This document shows, in pieces, positions 9,876-20,122 of a DNA stretch of 53,674 bases (position 1 is the first letter of the stretch; every line of letters begins with the position of its first letter). The DNA lies in the NCBI GenBank assembly GCA_903869345.1, contig CAIPYM010000009.1, positions 1 through 53,674 on the forward strand, written 5' to 3'. The notes beneath the pieces were generated by a model that saw only the letters and a list, made by a program, of their open reading frames with translations, ran no database searches and was not told where the DNA came from. Source of the stretch: an uncultured Pseudomonadota bacterium. Its GTDB lineage: Bacteria; Pseudomonadota; Alphaproteobacteria; UBA9219. Position numbers and translations under genes: made by a program.

Positions 9876-11369
9876 TCAGGTTTGCAAAAGCCGCTTCAAA
9901 AGATCCACGTCATCGCGGAACGCGGCATCCTCCCCGGCCAGTTCCTCCACTTTACGGACGGCGTGGAGGACGGTCGTGTGGTCGCGTCCCCCGAACTTGC
10001 GGCCAATCTCGGGTAGGCTGCGGGGCGTGAGGTTCTTGGCCAGGTACATGGCCACCTGACGCGGTCGGGCAACGGCCCGTGCTCGCCGGGCCGAGTGCAT
10101 GTCGGTCACGCGGATGTTGTAATGCTCCGCGACTTTCTTTTGAATCTCGTCAATCGTGAGGTGGCGCTCGTGGGCCCGGAGGATATCCGCGAGGACATCT
10201 TGCGACATTTCCAGCGTGATCGTTCGCCCGACAAGCTGCGCGTGCGCCACGATGCGGTTGAGGGCACCTTCCAGCTCGCGCACGTTGGAGCTGATTTTAT
10301 GCGCAAGGAACTCCATCACTTTGTCAGGAACCGGGCACCCCAGCTTGGCCGCCTTAGCCTGGAGGATGCTGAGGCGCAGCTCGTAATGCGCGGGGTGTAG
10401 ATCGGCCACAAGCCCCCAGCCGAGACGGGAACGCAAGCGCTCCTCCACGCCATCGAGGTCTTGCGGGGATTTATCCGCCGAGATGACCAACTGCCGGTTG
10501 CGGTCCACAAGCGCGTTGAACGTGTGGAAAAACTCTTCTTGCGTGGAATCCTTACCGCCGATGAATTGCACGTCATCGATCATCAGCACGTCGACTGAGC
10601 GGAACTGGTCCTTGAACGCGACCGTGTCCCGGTACCGTAGCGCCCGCACGAACTGGTGCATGAACCGTTCGGCGGACAGGTAAATCACCCGGCGGCCCGT
10701 GGCTTTTTGCCGCAAGTGCCAGGCGATCGCGTGCATGAGGTGGGTCTTGCCCAATCCTACCCCGCCGTAAAGAAACAACGGGTTGAAACTGGGCGTGTCG
10801 GATTCCGTGACGCGCCGCGCGGCGGCGTAGGCCAATTCATTGGAAGGTCCGACAACAAAGTTTTCAAACGTGAACCGGGGATCCAGGGGCCCTTCTTCGG
10901 CGAACAACGCGGCTCCTGGCACGCTTCCCGTTGCAAAAGCTGGAGACGGAGCCGAGGACAACGCGGGCCCTGTCGATCCTGCCGGACCCGGAGCCGCCCC
11001 CGAGCCCTCTCCGGCTGCGGCGGTTGCCAGCGGCGAGACGACGATGAAGACGACCTCGCCCCCCGGCGCAAGCTGGCTCCAGAGCGAACGGACGAGGTCA
11101 CCATAATGGCCTTCCACCCAGTCGCGCATGAATCGCGTGGGAAGGGCAACATTCAACACAGGCCGGGTGGGATCGGACGCCGCCGCTGTCAGCCGAGCTG
11201 TGGCGGGATCAAACCAACGGCGAAAAGCGGTCTCGCCCAAATGCGCTCGCAAGCGGTCCTTGAGAATCGGCCAAAGGAGGCCGGATTCCTCCGCGCCCTC
11301 GTTCACCGGGGCCACGAAACCGGGCAGGGGTTCCACAAGGGCTGAAGCTGAGGTGGAGGAGGACAGCAT
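9876..11369 (-). CDS. dnaA: Chromosomal replication initiator protein DnaA
   Basis: [60 protein letters not shown]-terminal [38 protein letters not shown]. Confidence 0.97.
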   Translation of the reverse strand: MLSSSTSASALVEPLPGFVAPVNEGAEESGLLWPILKDRLRAHLGETAFRRWFDPATARLTAAASDPTRPVLNVALPTRFMRDWVEGHYGDLVRSLWSQLAPGGEVVFIVVSPLATAAAGEGSGAAPGPAGSTGPALSSAPSPAFATGSVPGAALFAEEGPLDPRFTFENFVVGPSNELAYAAARRVTESDTPSFNPLFLYGGVGLGKTHLMHAIAWHLRQKATGRRVIYLSAERFMHQFVRALRYRDTVAFKDQFRSVDVLMIDDVQFIGGKDSTQEEFFHTFNALVDRNRQLVISADKSPQDLDGVEERLRSRLGWGLVADLHPAHYELRLSILQAKAAKLGCPVPDKVMEFLAHKISSNVRELEGALNRIVAHAQLVGRTITLEMSQDVLADILRAHERHLTIDEIQKKVAEHYNIRVTDMHSARRARAVARPRQVAMYLAKNLTPRSLPEIGRKFGGRDHTTVLHAVRKVEELAGEDAAFRDDVDLLKRLLQT

Positions 11370-11870
11370 GGTGGGTAGCCAAAGCGCCTTAACAGTCAAC
11401 GTTACAAACCCTTCCCCTCCCGCATCGCGACCTTCCGTAGGGCACCCCTCGCGTCGCCCCGAAGGGCGTTTCCAAGACGGACCACGGCCCGTCTCGGGCA
11501 ACGATAAAGGGCGTTAACAGGCGGAAAACAACGGGTCAGGAGGTGACCGAGGGTGCCCTTAAAGCGACGTTCCCTCGACCCCCTGACCCTACGCCGAAGC
11601 CTCTCCCGCTGACAACGGCTTGACAGATCTGAGCGGGGGGAGGCAGCCACCCCCGGCGCGTGACACCCCTGTGCGCGACGTGGCTCAAGAACCCTGCAGC
11701 CGTGAGAGTGACGATAAGCTTTGGACGGGTGGTGAGAGGGTCTGTCAAGGGAGTTGCACGGGGACCTTTTTAGTACTATTAGAGGGGAAGGGTCAGACGG
11801 CAAGGTTGCCTGGGTACCCTTCCGGGTCGGGCTCCCGACAGGACTCCCTTTCACGCAAGGAGACATCACT

Positions 11871-12410
11871 ATGACCATTGCCATCGGCGAATCCATTCCC
11901 GTCGTCACCCTGAAGCGCCTGACCCCAAAGGGATTGGAAGATATCAACACGGGTGCGTTTTTTGATGAAAGCAAGGTTGTTTTGTTCGGCCTTCCCGGTG
12001 CGTTCACGCCCGTGTGTTCGGCCTCGCACCTTCCTGGGTACGTGGCTCTTTTGCCCGCGTTTAACGCCAAGGGAATCAAAGTCGCCTGTTTGTCCGTCAA
12101 CGACGCCTACGTCATGGACGCCTGGGCCACGTCAATCCATGCGGAAGGTGTCACGATGCTGGCTGACGGCAACGCTGCGTTCACCAAGGCTTTGGGTTTG
12201 GACGTCGACGAAACCGCCCTCGGGTACGGCATCCGCTGCAAGCGGTCGGCCCTTTACGCTGAAAACGGCATCGTCAAGCTGATCGTTGTCGAAAAGCCCG
12301 GCGTGTTTGAGAAAACGAGCGCTTCGGCGATGCTGGAGGCGATCACAGGTGTTAAGGCTGCACCGGACGAGTCGGGCTCGTGCGGGTGTGCGTGCTCGTG
12401 TAGCCGCTAG
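11871..12410 (+). CDS. Peroxiredoxin (Prx5/AhpE-like) with Cys-rich C-terminal tail
   Basis: LFGLPGAFTPVCSASHLPGYV active site; SD AAGGAGA upstream of ATG 11871. Confidence 0.9.
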   Translation: MTIAIGESIPVVTLKRLTPKGLEDINTGAFFDESKVVLFGLPGAFTPVCSASHLPGYVALLPAFNAKGIKVACLSVNDAYVMDAWATSIHAEGVTMLADGNAAFTKALGLDVDETALGYGIRCKRSALYAENGIVKLIVVEKPGVFEKTSASAMLEAITGVKAAPDESGSCGCACSCSR

Positions 12411-12421
12411 CCGTCCGCTGC

Positions 12422-13531
12422 CTACCGTACGACGATTCCCCCCGTCATGGGGGTGGGAACGCCGGTCGTGCCGGGAAAACTCAGGGGAAGGCCGAGGATG
12501 GACCGCACGGCGAGGTAGGCGAACGCTTCGGCCTCTAAAGCGTCACCGTTGGCACCGAGGGATTCGATCGTCCCCACGACGGTCGCTGGGGCCACGAGAT
12601 TGTGCAGCAAAAACAAAAGCGTCGTGTTGAGTCGTCCGCCGCCGGTGACGTACAGGCGACGGGGGAGGGCGGGCAGGTGTTGCAACCCGCGCGTGATGGC
12701 GCGGGCCGTTGCGTGGGTCAGCGTGGCTGCGCCGTCCGCCGGACTCGTGCCGGGGGGGAGGGGGAGCGCGTGAAAGGCCGCACGGTCCAGCGACTTGGGG
12801 GGCGGGGCGGCAAAAAACGGATGAGCTAAGAACGCGGCCAGCCACGCCTCGTCGGGACGGCCCGTTGCGGCCAACGCACCACCTTCGTCATACGCTCGTC
12901 CCGTCGTGCGGAGCAGCCAATCGTCAAGCAGCGCATTGCCGGGGCCCACATCGAAGGCCACAAGGTCTGCCTCGTCGGGACTGCCGATCCAGGTCACGTT
13001 TGCAACGCCACCGATGTTCAAAACAGCCAACGGCTTGGGGCACGCGGCGGTGAGGGCTCTGTGGTAGACGGGCACCAGCGGAGCGCCTTGGCCGCCTGTC
13101 TGAACGTCGTTCAGGCGGAACTGATGGACGACGGGAAGACCAAGAAGACGGGCCAAAAGAGCACCGTCCCCGATTTGAATCGTGACTCTTTCCTGCGGGC
13201 GGTGCCAGAGCGTTTGGCCATGCACGCCAACCACGTCCACATCACGGGGCGTCATCCCTGCATGGCGCAACAGCTCGTGAACATGGTCGCTATGACGGCG
13301 CGTGAGGATCTCCTCGCAGGCCCTTATTTCATCGGCGTTTTCAGGATGGGGTGGTCCGAGGATGTTGCGCAAACGGGCTCGCCAGGGCGCGTCATACGCT
13401 GCGCCCAGAAAGGCCAACGGGCGGACATGGTCGCGCCCGTCGGTTTCGAGAATCGCGGCGTCCAGGCCGTCCAGCGACGTACCGCTCATGAAGCCGATTG
13501 CCCGAAACAGGCGGGGAGGGGGCTGCGTCAC
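12422..13531 (-). CDS. anmK: Anhydro-N-acetylmuramic acid kinase
   Basis: IGFMSGTSLDGLDAAILETDG, VHGQTLWHRP, NIGGVANVTWI, FDVGPGNALLDDW. Confidence 0.93.
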   Translation of the reverse strand: MTQPPPRLFRAIGFMSGTSLDGLDAAILETDGRDHVRPLAFLGAAYDAPWRARLRNILGPPHPENADEIRACEEILTRRHSDHVHELLRHAGMTPRDVDVVGVHGQTLWHRPQERVTIQIGDGALLARLLGLPVVHQFRLNDVQTGGQGAPLVPVYHRALTAACPKPLAVLNIGGVANVTWIGSPDEADLVAFDVGPGNALLDDWLLRTTGRAYDEGGALAATGRPDEAWLAAFLAHPFFAAPPPKSLDRAAFHALPLPPGTSPADGAATLTHATARAITRGLQHLPALPRRLYVTGGGRLNTTLLFLLHNLVAPATVVGTIESLGANGDALEAEAFAYLAVRSILGLPLSFPGTTGVPTPMTGGIVVR

Positions 13532-13537
13532 GGTCCG

Positions 13538-14137
13538 CTAGCTCCACGTGCGGCGGGCGTTGAGGGCGGCGGTGAGGGTCCCATCGTCCAGGTAATCCAG
13601 CTCACCCCCGACGGGCAGGCCCTGGGCCAGACGCGAAACTTTGACCCCCAGGGGTGCGAGGCGCTCGCTGACGTAATGGGCCGTCGTCTGGCCCTCCAGC
13701 GTCGCGTTGAGGGCGAGGATAACTTCCTGAATCTCGCCCTCGCCGACGCGCCGGGTGAGGGAATCAAGCCGCAGGTCCTCGGGGCGAATGCCCTCCAGGG
13801 CCGACAGCGTGCCGCCGAGGACGTGGTAAAGGCCATGAAAAGCGTGGCTGCGCTCCAGCGCCCAAAGGTCCGCCACGTCCTCCACCACGCACAGCACATG
13901 CCGTTCGCGCTTGGGGTTGGTGCAGAGGGCGCACGGGTCGCGGGTGTCCAGATTGCCGCACACGCTGCACACGCGGACTTCCTCGGCGACGGTTTTCAAA
14001 GCCTCCATCAGGGGCAAAAGGAGCGTCTCGCGCCGTTTGACAAGGCAGAGCACCGCCCGCCGCGCCGAACGCGGCCCCAGACCCGGCACGCGGGCCAAGA
14101 GCCGGGTCAGATGATCAAGGGGCGACAGGTCAGCCAT
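13538..14137 (-). CDS. recR: Recombination mediator RecR
   Basis: [17 protein letters not shown], Zn finger [36 protein letters not shown]. Confidence 0.95.
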   Translation of the reverse strand: MADLSPLDHLTRLLARVPGLGPRSARRAVLCLVKRRETLLLPLMEALKTVAEEVRVCSVCGNLDTRDPCALCTNPKRERHVLCVVEDVADLWALERSHAFHGLYHVLGGTLSALEGIRPEDLRLDSLTRRVGEGEIQEVILALNATLEGQTTAHYVSERLAPLGVKVSRLAQGLPVGGELDYLDDGTLTAALNARRTWS

Positions 14138-14246
14138 CCGGGGTCCTCACAAGGAGAGGAGCGGACACTAGCAGGTTGCGGAAAAACCCCGAAAGAGGGT
14201 TTGTGTCTCCGTTGGCGAGTCGCTGAAGGCGTGCTAAACCCCGCCT

Positions 14247-15221
14247 ATGGCCGTTTTCACACCTGTTTCCGACGACGAGGCGCGGGCGTTCCTGGAGGTT
14301 TATGACCTCGGTGCGCTCGTTGCGCTTGATGGGATTCTCCAAGGTGTTTCGAACACGACGTTTCGGCTCACGACCTCCACGGGGCGGTACATCCTGACGC
14401 TCTACGAAGCCGCACGGACGAATCCGGATGACCTGCCGTTTTTCATGAATCTGATGGATCATTTGGCCACGCATGGCATTCCATGTCCCGCGCCCGTGCG
14501 GGGGAAGGATGGGCGCGTTCTGCGGACGCTCAACGGACGTCCGGCGGCGGTTGTGACCTTTTTGGAGGGGAAGTCCACGCCGGAGACTCTGACGCCGGCG
14601 ATGTGCGCCGAGGCGGGGCTGAATCTGGCCAAGCTGCACGAGGCCGGTCGTACCTCGGGGCTTACGCGGAGTGACGCGTTGGGGGTGACGACGTGGGAGG
14701 CGCAAGCGGCCACGTGTGCGCCTCGGGCCGATACGGTCAGCGCGGGTCTTGCATCGCTGATTCAGGACGAGGCGCGGACCCTGGCCCGCACGTGGCCTAC
14801 CGATGTTCCGACCGGGGTGATTCACGCCGATTTTTTCCCCAACAACGTGTTTTTCAAGGACGATCGCTTGTGCGGGATTTTCGATTTCTATTTTGCGTGC
14901 ACCGGGGTCTTGGCGTACGAACTCATGATTGTGATGAACGCGTGGTGTTTTGAGCGGTCGGGGGCCTTCAATGTCACCAAGGCGCGGGCGCTTGTAAGGG
15001 CCTACCAGAGCATTCGCCCTCTGGAGCCGTCCGAACGCGAGGCCTTGCCGATTCTAGCACGCGGGGCCTCGATGCGGTTTCTGCTCTCGCGCCTCTACGA
15101 CTGGCTTAACCCCGTGCCGGGGGCATTGGTTCGGACGTGGGATCCCCGCGACTACCTCGCGCGGTTGCTTTTCCACCGGGACGTCACGTCGCTCGCGGCG
15201 TACGGACTGGAAACGCTGTGA
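14247..15221 (+). CDS. thrB: Homoserine kinase (APH/ThrB type II family)
   Basis: [56 protein letters not shown]. Confidence 0.92.
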   Translation: MAVFTPVSDDEARAFLEVYDLGALVALDGILQGVSNTTFRLTTSTGRYILTLYEAARTNPDDLPFFMNLMDHLATHGIPCPAPVRGKDGRVLRTLNGRPAAVVTFLEGKSTPETLTPAMCAEAGLNLAKLHEAGRTSGLTRSDALGVTTWEAQAATCAPRADTVSAGLASLIQDEARTLARTWPTDVPTGVIHADFFPNNVFFKDDRLCGIFDFYFACTGVLAYELMIVMNAWCFERSGAFNVTKARALVRAYQSIRPLEPSEREALPILARGASMRFLLSRLYDWLNPVPGALVRTWDPRDYLARLLFHRDVTSLAAYGLETL

Positions 15222-15673
15222 AAGAGGTCGCAGCGACACGGGTGGAGGTGTTCACGGACGGGGCCTGCCTCGGCAATCCTGGACCTGGGGGCTGGGGCGC
15301 CTTGATGCGCACCGGGGACGTTGAAAAGGAACTCTCCGGGGGCGAGGCGGCGACGACCAACAACCGAATGGAGATGATGGCCGTCATCCAAGCGCTAGAG
15401 GCGCTGAAGCGTCCCGTCCATGTTCACGTGACGACCGATAGCCGCTATGTCCACGATGGACTCACTCTTTGGCTTCCCCGGTGGAAAGCCCACGGGTGGA
15501 AAACAGCGGATAAAAAGCCCGTGAAAAACCAAGACCTGTGGCAACGGCTCGACGCCGCTGTAGCTCGGCACACCGTGACGTTCGCGTGGGTGCGCGGCCA
15601 TGCGGGGCACGCGGAGAATGAACGGGTGGACCGTTTGGCCCAGGCAGCGGCTTGTGCTCAACAAGATCGGTGA
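15218..15673 (+). CDS. rnhA: Ribonuclease HI
   Basis: [65 protein letters not shown] start overlaps thrB stop (GTGA). Confidence 0.94.
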   Translation: MKEVAATRVEVFTDGACLGNPGPGGWGALMRTGDVEKELSGGEAATTNNRMEMMAVIQALEALKRPVHVHVTTDSRYVHDGLTLWLPRWKAHGWKTADKKPVKNQDLWQRLDAAVARHTVTFAWVRGHAGHAENERVDRLAQAAACAQQDR

Positions 15674-15770
15674 TTCGGGTTCCCGTTGGTTGACACCCGC
15701 AAACCCGGCAGAAAATGCCTGCTTGACGGCTCAAAAACAGAAACGGAGGACGGGCTCGGCAGAAAATGCT

Positions 15771-15803
15771 CACCCTCTTGCCGTTACAGGGGCAGGGTGT
15801 TTT
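15771..15803 (+). terminator. Candidate Rho-independent terminator after rnhA
   Basis: CACCCT...AGGGTG stem followed by TTTTGTG. Confidence 0.45.
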
Positions 15804-15891
15804 GTGTCTGAATCCGAAAGGAGCACACGCCATGAAGGAGGATTGCCGAGGGGGAACGCCTTGGGGCGTTAACGAAAAAGTAAGATTCGTT

Positions 15892-15908
15892 TGGCATGAT
15901 CCGCGCAT
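15892..15908 (+). promoter_or_regulatory. Candidate sigma-54 promoter for flagellin
   Basis: TGGCATGATCCGCGCAT: GG-N10-GC, closely similar to the motif upstream of flgI (TGGCACGAACCCTGCA). Confidence 0.5.
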
Positions 15909-16012
15909 GCCACAGCTCCGAGCCTCGGGGCAATCCTGTCGGCGCGCGTCCGTTCGGGCGCTTCTCTCTCGCGGAAGGAGTCCGCGTCCCACCTCGAAAG
16001 GAGTTCTTCACT

Positions 16013-16882
16013 ATGGCAATCGGCGATATCACACTCAGTAAATCGGCGCGTGCGAACGTGCTTTCCTTGTCCCAAACAGCCAACAGCCTGAACACGGTTC
16101 AAGGGCGTTTGGCGACGGGCAAAAAAGTGAACAGTGCCATGGACAACGCCACGGCCTACTTTACGGCCAAAGGGTTCTTGGACACGGCCAACTCCATTCA
16201 GAACATTAAAGATACCCTTGCCACAGCGATTCAGTCTCTCAAAGCCGCGACGGACGCGATTTCGACGATTGATACGCTTATCCAAAACGCTCAAGGTTTG
16301 GCGGTTAAGGCGCTTCAGTCGGGGTCGGACACGGCGGCCACGGGCATTCTTGGGGCCAGGTACGATGAGGTTATGTCGCAAATCCGCAATGTGGCCACGG
16401 ACGCGACGTTTAACGGCGTCAACTTGATTGCGACCGCAGCCACTGCCGCATTGGTGGTGAATTTTGACCCTGTCAATGCGAATTCGAAATTGTCTATCGA
16501 TTCTGTCGATTATGCGGGGACAGGGACGGCGTCAACTTCTCTGTCAGGAGTTATGGGAACGGCCTCAACGAATGGGTGGTCGAGCGCGGGGACCTTGACG
16601 GCCAACATCGGTACCGATCAGGCAAAACTCACAGCTGCGCTCTCGATGATTCGCTCGCAGGCGGCGGCTTTCGGGTCCAACAGCACGATCATCTCGGCGC
16701 GGTCGGATTTTTCGGCAAACCTGATCAACACCTTGACGGTGGGTTCGGACAACCTGACTCTGGCGGACATGAACGAGGAAGGCGCGAATGCGACGACCCT
16801 TCAGACCCGGCAGCAATTGGGGGTCATCAGTCTCAGCATTTCGGGCCAGGCGTCGCAAGCCGTCTTGCGTCTGTTCGGCTAA
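16013..16882 (+). CDS. Flagellin
   Basis: N-terminal ITLSKSARANVLSLSQTANSLNTVQGRLATGKKVNSAMDNATAYFTAKGF and C-terminal TLADMNEEGANATTLQTRQQLGVISLSISGQASQAVLRLFG. Confidence 0.96.
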   Translation: MAIGDITLSKSARANVLSLSQTANSLNTVQGRLATGKKVNSAMDNATAYFTAKGFLDTANSIQNIKDTLATAIQSLKAATDAISTIDTLIQNAQGLAVKALQSGSDTAATGILGARYDEVMSQIRNVATDATFNGVNLIATAATAALVVNFDPVNANSKLSIDSVDYAGTGTASTSLSGVMGTASTNGWSSAGTLTANIGTDQAKLTAALSMIRSQAAAFGSNSTIISARSDFSANLINTLTVGSDNLTLADMNEEGANATTLQTRQQLGVISLSISGQASQAVLRLFG

Positions 16883-16990
16883 TCCACGCGGGAATGATCC
16901 TTTGCCTGGAGGGGGTTCCCTCCGGGCAGAGGGTTTTCCAAAGCGGGTGTTGGGCATTCACCTTCCCCGGTTGGGAAGGGTGTATAAAAG

Positions 16991-17025
16991 GCGGGCGATT
17001 CGCGATGAATCGTCCGCTTGTTTTT
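16991..17025 (+). terminator. Hairpin plus T-run between flagellin and flbT
   Basis: GCGGGCGATTC-GCGAT-GAATCGTCCGC then TTGTTTTT. Confidence 0.6.
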
Positions 17026-17041
17026 GGGGGAAGGGGGAGTC

Positions 17042-17524
17042 GTGCCGCTCAAGATTCGCATCAAGCCCGAGGGCAAAATTTTCGCGGGCGGCGCGGTGTT
17101 GAAGAACGTTGGCACGCGTCCTGCAGAGCTTCTTGTGTTGTCCGACGGTCCCGTGTTGCGTGAGGACTACATGCTGGGGCTCGATCGCCAGCATGAATCG
17201 GACGCCAGCAACGTCTACTTTCTGTTGCAGGTCATTTACCTCTTTAAAGGAAAGGGCAAACCGCTCGACCAACTGGTGATCAAAACGCTGGAGAGCTTTG
17301 CGGTTCTCTACCCTGCGCTGGCGGGGGATGTGCGGCAGATTGTCGCGCACCTCGAAGCGGGGGAAACGTTCAAAGCGTTACGTTTGGGCCATCGGCTTCT
17401 TGACGCGGAGAAATCGGGGGGTGTCCCCCCTCCTTCCTGCTCGCCGGCTGCCGGTGGGGAAGGGGTAACATCGTGTGCGGCGGCCAAGGTCTCTGACCTC
17501 CAACCTCGTTCCGAAGGAGCTTAA
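17042..17524 (+). CDS. flbT: Flagellar biosynthesis repressor FlbT
   Basis: PLKIRIKPEGKIFAGGAVLKNVGTRPAELLVLSDGPVLREDYML...YFLLQVIYL; GTG start. Confidence 0.9.
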   Translation: MPLKIRIKPEGKIFAGGAVLKNVGTRPAELLVLSDGPVLREDYMLGLDRQHESDASNVYFLLQVIYLFKGKGKPLDQLVIKTLESFAVLYPALAGDVRQIVAHLEAGETFKALRLGHRLLDAEKSGGVPPPSCSPAAGGEGVTSCAAAKVSDLQPRSEGA

Positions 17525-17527
17525 TCC

Positions 17528-17950
17528 ATGCCATATTCCCCTCAAAACGCTTACGCCCGTACCCAACGGGAAGGGCTGAGTGACCGTGCCATTGAAAGCT
17601 CGGCTTTGCTGAAGTGCGCGGCGCTTCTTGAAGAAGCAGGCGCATCGGACGTGGCCTACGCCACAAGCTCCGAAGCCGTGAAGTCCAACCAGAAGCTCTG
17701 GACTCTGTTCCAAATTGGCCTTACGGACCCTGAAAATCCCTTGCCGCGCGAGATCAAGGTCAACCTTCTGAACCTCAGCCGTTACGTGGACAAGCAGAGC
17801 TTGAGGTTTCTGGAGAAGGCCGACCCCTCCATCCTCAAGGGGTTGATTTTCATCAACCGCAACCTTGCGGCTGGTCTGCAGACGACTCCCTCTGCGTCGG
17901 AGCCGAGCCCTGATGCGACGGCGGAAGGCCCCCTCGGACGCATGGCCTAA
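17528..17950 (+). CDS. flaF: Flagellar biosynthesis regulator FlaF
   Basis: NAYARTQREGLSDRAIESSALLKCAALLEEA...NQKLWTLFQIGLTDPENPLPREIKVNLLNLSRYVD. Confidence 0.9.
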   Translation: MPYSPQNAYARTQREGLSDRAIESSALLKCAALLEEAGASDVAYATSSEAVKSNQKLWTLFQIGLTDPENPLPREIKVNLLNLSRYVDKQSLRFLEKADPSILKGLIFINRNLAAGLQTTPSASEPSPDATAEGPLGRMA

Positions 17951-18280
17951 ATCGGCCTTGCGGACTTCATGTTGAAGGTGTTGCAAGGGGAAAGGGAGAA
18001 GTCTTTACGACTCGATCTTTCCCCTTTTGTACAGCCCACGTCCCCTCAAGTGATAAGGGGGGCAGGCTCATTTTATCGCAGATCGGCTCGAGCTTTTGGC
18101 CTCGCGTCACTTTCTCACAAGCAGCCTCTACTTTCAGGGGCAACTCTATGATAGCGTCCCTTTGATTCATCGCCTTCCTCCCTCGATCGGGGAGGGTGAT
18201 CAATCCCTCCTCAATCTTTAACGTGAAACGTAAGGGCCGCGTTTCTTTGTCTTCCAAGATCGTGAGGAACGCGCGAGGGG

Positions 18281-18346
18281 CTCGTTGATAACGTTCTGAA
18301 CCTCTCTGTCGTCGACAGGCAGGGATGCAGGGACGAGCAAGAGTTG
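18281..18346 (+). repeat. Dispersed repeat copy 1 with GTCGTCGAC-centred palindrome
   Basis: Aligns to the minus strand of 39586-39652 (about 78% by eye over 66 nt). Confidence 0.55.
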
Positions 18347-18375
18347 CTGCAAGGGGAAAGAAGGAGACGTTGGCC

Positions 18376-18948
18376 GTGCACAATCTTGTGAAACCCCTTG
18401 CGCTTGTGGGCTTGCCCGGCTCGGGCAAGAGCACGCTCGGGCGGCTTTTGGCCGAGCGGCTTCACGCCCCTTTTCGCGACGTGGATGCGATCATCGAGCA
18501 GACTGTCAGTCTGCCCATTACCGCCATTTTTGACCAGCGCGGTGAGCCCTGGTTTCGGGCCCAGGAACGTACCGTCATCAGCGACCTTCTGGCCTCGCCC
18601 GAGCCCGTTGTTCTTTCGCTGGGCGGCGGGGCGTTTATGGACCCCGCGACGCGGGCGCTCCTTCGGATGCACGGCGTGTCGCTTTGGTTGCGCGTGCCGC
18701 TGGATATCCTGGTCGCGCGGATTGGCGAAACGGAGCCAACCCCCGTGATCACCGCCTTGAAGCGTGAAGGGCGCACAACGCGCGAGGCGCTTGAATCGTT
18801 GCTTGCCGAGCGAGGCCCGGTCTATGCTGAGGCCGACCTTGTTGTTGATGTCGGCACCGAATCGTTGGACGAGACCTTGGTGCGCGTCATGAACGTCCTG
18901 ACCCAGGCTGCTCTCCTTGCCGAAGGGTCGCTTGCGGTGGATTCCTGA
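18376..18948 (+). CDS. aroK: Shikimate kinase
   Basis: LVGLPGSGKSTLGRLLAERLHAPFRDVDAIIEQ, LSLGGGAF. Confidence 0.93.
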   Translation: MHNLVKPLALVGLPGSGKSTLGRLLAERLHAPFRDVDAIIEQTVSLPITAIFDQRGEPWFRAQERTVISDLLASPEPVVLSLGGGAFMDPATRALLRMHGVSLWLRVPLDILVARIGETEPTPVITALKREGRTTREALESLLAERGPVYAEADLVVDVGTESLDETLVRVMNVLTQAALLAEGSLAVDS

Positions 18949-18949
18949 T

Positions 18950-20116
18950 ATGACCTCTCCGGCTTTCCCTGCCGATCCTGTCGGTTGCCCGACCTCACCC
19001 GAGCGCACCGTGCGCGTGGACTTACCGGGCGCGGAACCGCGCGGGTACGATATTATCATCGGCACCAAGGTCTTGGCTGAAGCCGGGACGTTGATCCGCG
19101 ACCGTCTGGGCGTTCGACGGTGCCTGATCATCAGCGACAGCGCGGTGGCCGAGCTCTACCATGCACGGCTTGCGGCGGTTCTCGCGGCCGCAGGGCACAC
19201 GCTTTTGCCGCCCGCGTTCCTGTTGCCGGGCGAATCCAGCAAAGAAATCGCGACGTTGGCGCAAGTGCTGGATCACGCGTTGGAAGCCGGGCTGGACCGT
19301 CAAACGCTTCTGATCGCGCTGGGCGGAGGCGTCGTCGGCGACCTGGCGGGGCTCGCGGCTTCGCTGGCCATGCGTGGCGTGCCGTTTGTGCAAGTGCCCA
19401 CAACTCTGCTCGCGCAAGTGGACAGCGCCGTGGGGGGCAAGACGGGCATTGATACGCGTTGGGGCAAGAACACCATCGGGACGTTCTACCAACCCGCGCT
19501 TGTGCTCACCGACGTGACGACGCTCGATTCGCTCCCCGTGCGGGAGATGCGGGCGGGGTACGCCGAGATTGTCAAATACGGACTCTTGGGCGATGCACCT
19601 TTTTTTGCGTGGTGCCAGACCCATGGCGCGTTGCTGCTGCGCGGCGACCGGGAGGCGCAGATGTACGCGGTCGCGAGCGCGTGCCGCCACAAGGCCCGTG
19701 TCGTCGCGGAAGATGAGCACGAATCCACGGGGGCACGGGCGCTTTTGAACCTGGGTCACACGTTTGGCCACGCGCTGGAAGCGGCGGTGGGGTACGATGG
19801 GAGTCTGCGGCACGGCGAGGCGGTGGCCATCGGCATGGTCCTCGCGTTCCGCCTGTCGGCACGGCTTGGCCTTTGCCCTTCCAACGACGCGGATCTCGTG
19901 CGCGCGCATTTTGAAAGCCTCGGGCTGCCCGTTGCGCCCCCCGCGAGCAAACTCTTCTCGGCCGACACGCTGATCACGTTAATGGGCCACGACAAAAAGG
20001 CCCGCCACGGTGCGCTGGCCCTGGTCCTCGCGCACGGTATCGGGCAAGCGTTTTTGGCGAACGATGTGCCGGTTGAAGAGGTCCGGGCCGTGTGGACAGA
20101 GACCATGAGGGGGTAG
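18950..20116 (+). CDS. aroB: 3-dehydroquinate synthase
   Basis: GYDIIIGTKVL, ALGGGVVGDLAGLAASLAMRGVPFVQVPTTLLAQVDSAVGGKTGID, LNLGHTFGHALE. Confidence 0.96.
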   Translation: MTSPAFPADPVGCPTSPERTVRVDLPGAEPRGYDIIIGTKVLAEAGTLIRDRLGVRRCLIISDSAVAELYHARLAAVLAAAGHTLLPPAFLLPGESSKEIATLAQVLDHALEAGLDRQTLLIALGGGVVGDLAGLAASLAMRGVPFVQVPTTLLAQVDSAVGGKTGIDTRWGKNTIGTFYQPALVLTDVTTLDSLPVREMRAGYAEIVKYGLLGDAPFFAWCQTHGALLLRGDREAQMYAVASACRHKARVVAEDEHESTGARALLNLGHTFGHALEAAVGYDGSLRHGEAVAIGMVLAFRLSARLGLCPSNDADLVRAHFESLGLPVAPPASKLFSADTLITLMGHDKKARHGALALVLAHGIGQAFLANDVPVEEVRAVWTETMRG

Positions 20117-20122
20117 GACCTT

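Noticed and set aside
11370-11870. Possible oriC next to dnaA
   Set aside because: No TTATNCACA-type DnaA boxes or AT-rich unwinding region seen by eye in this interval; GC-skew analysis of the whole chromosome would be needed
13061-14305. 414-aa plus-strand ORF across anmK, recR and the thrB start
   Set aside because: Overlaps three recognisable genes; a shadow ORF
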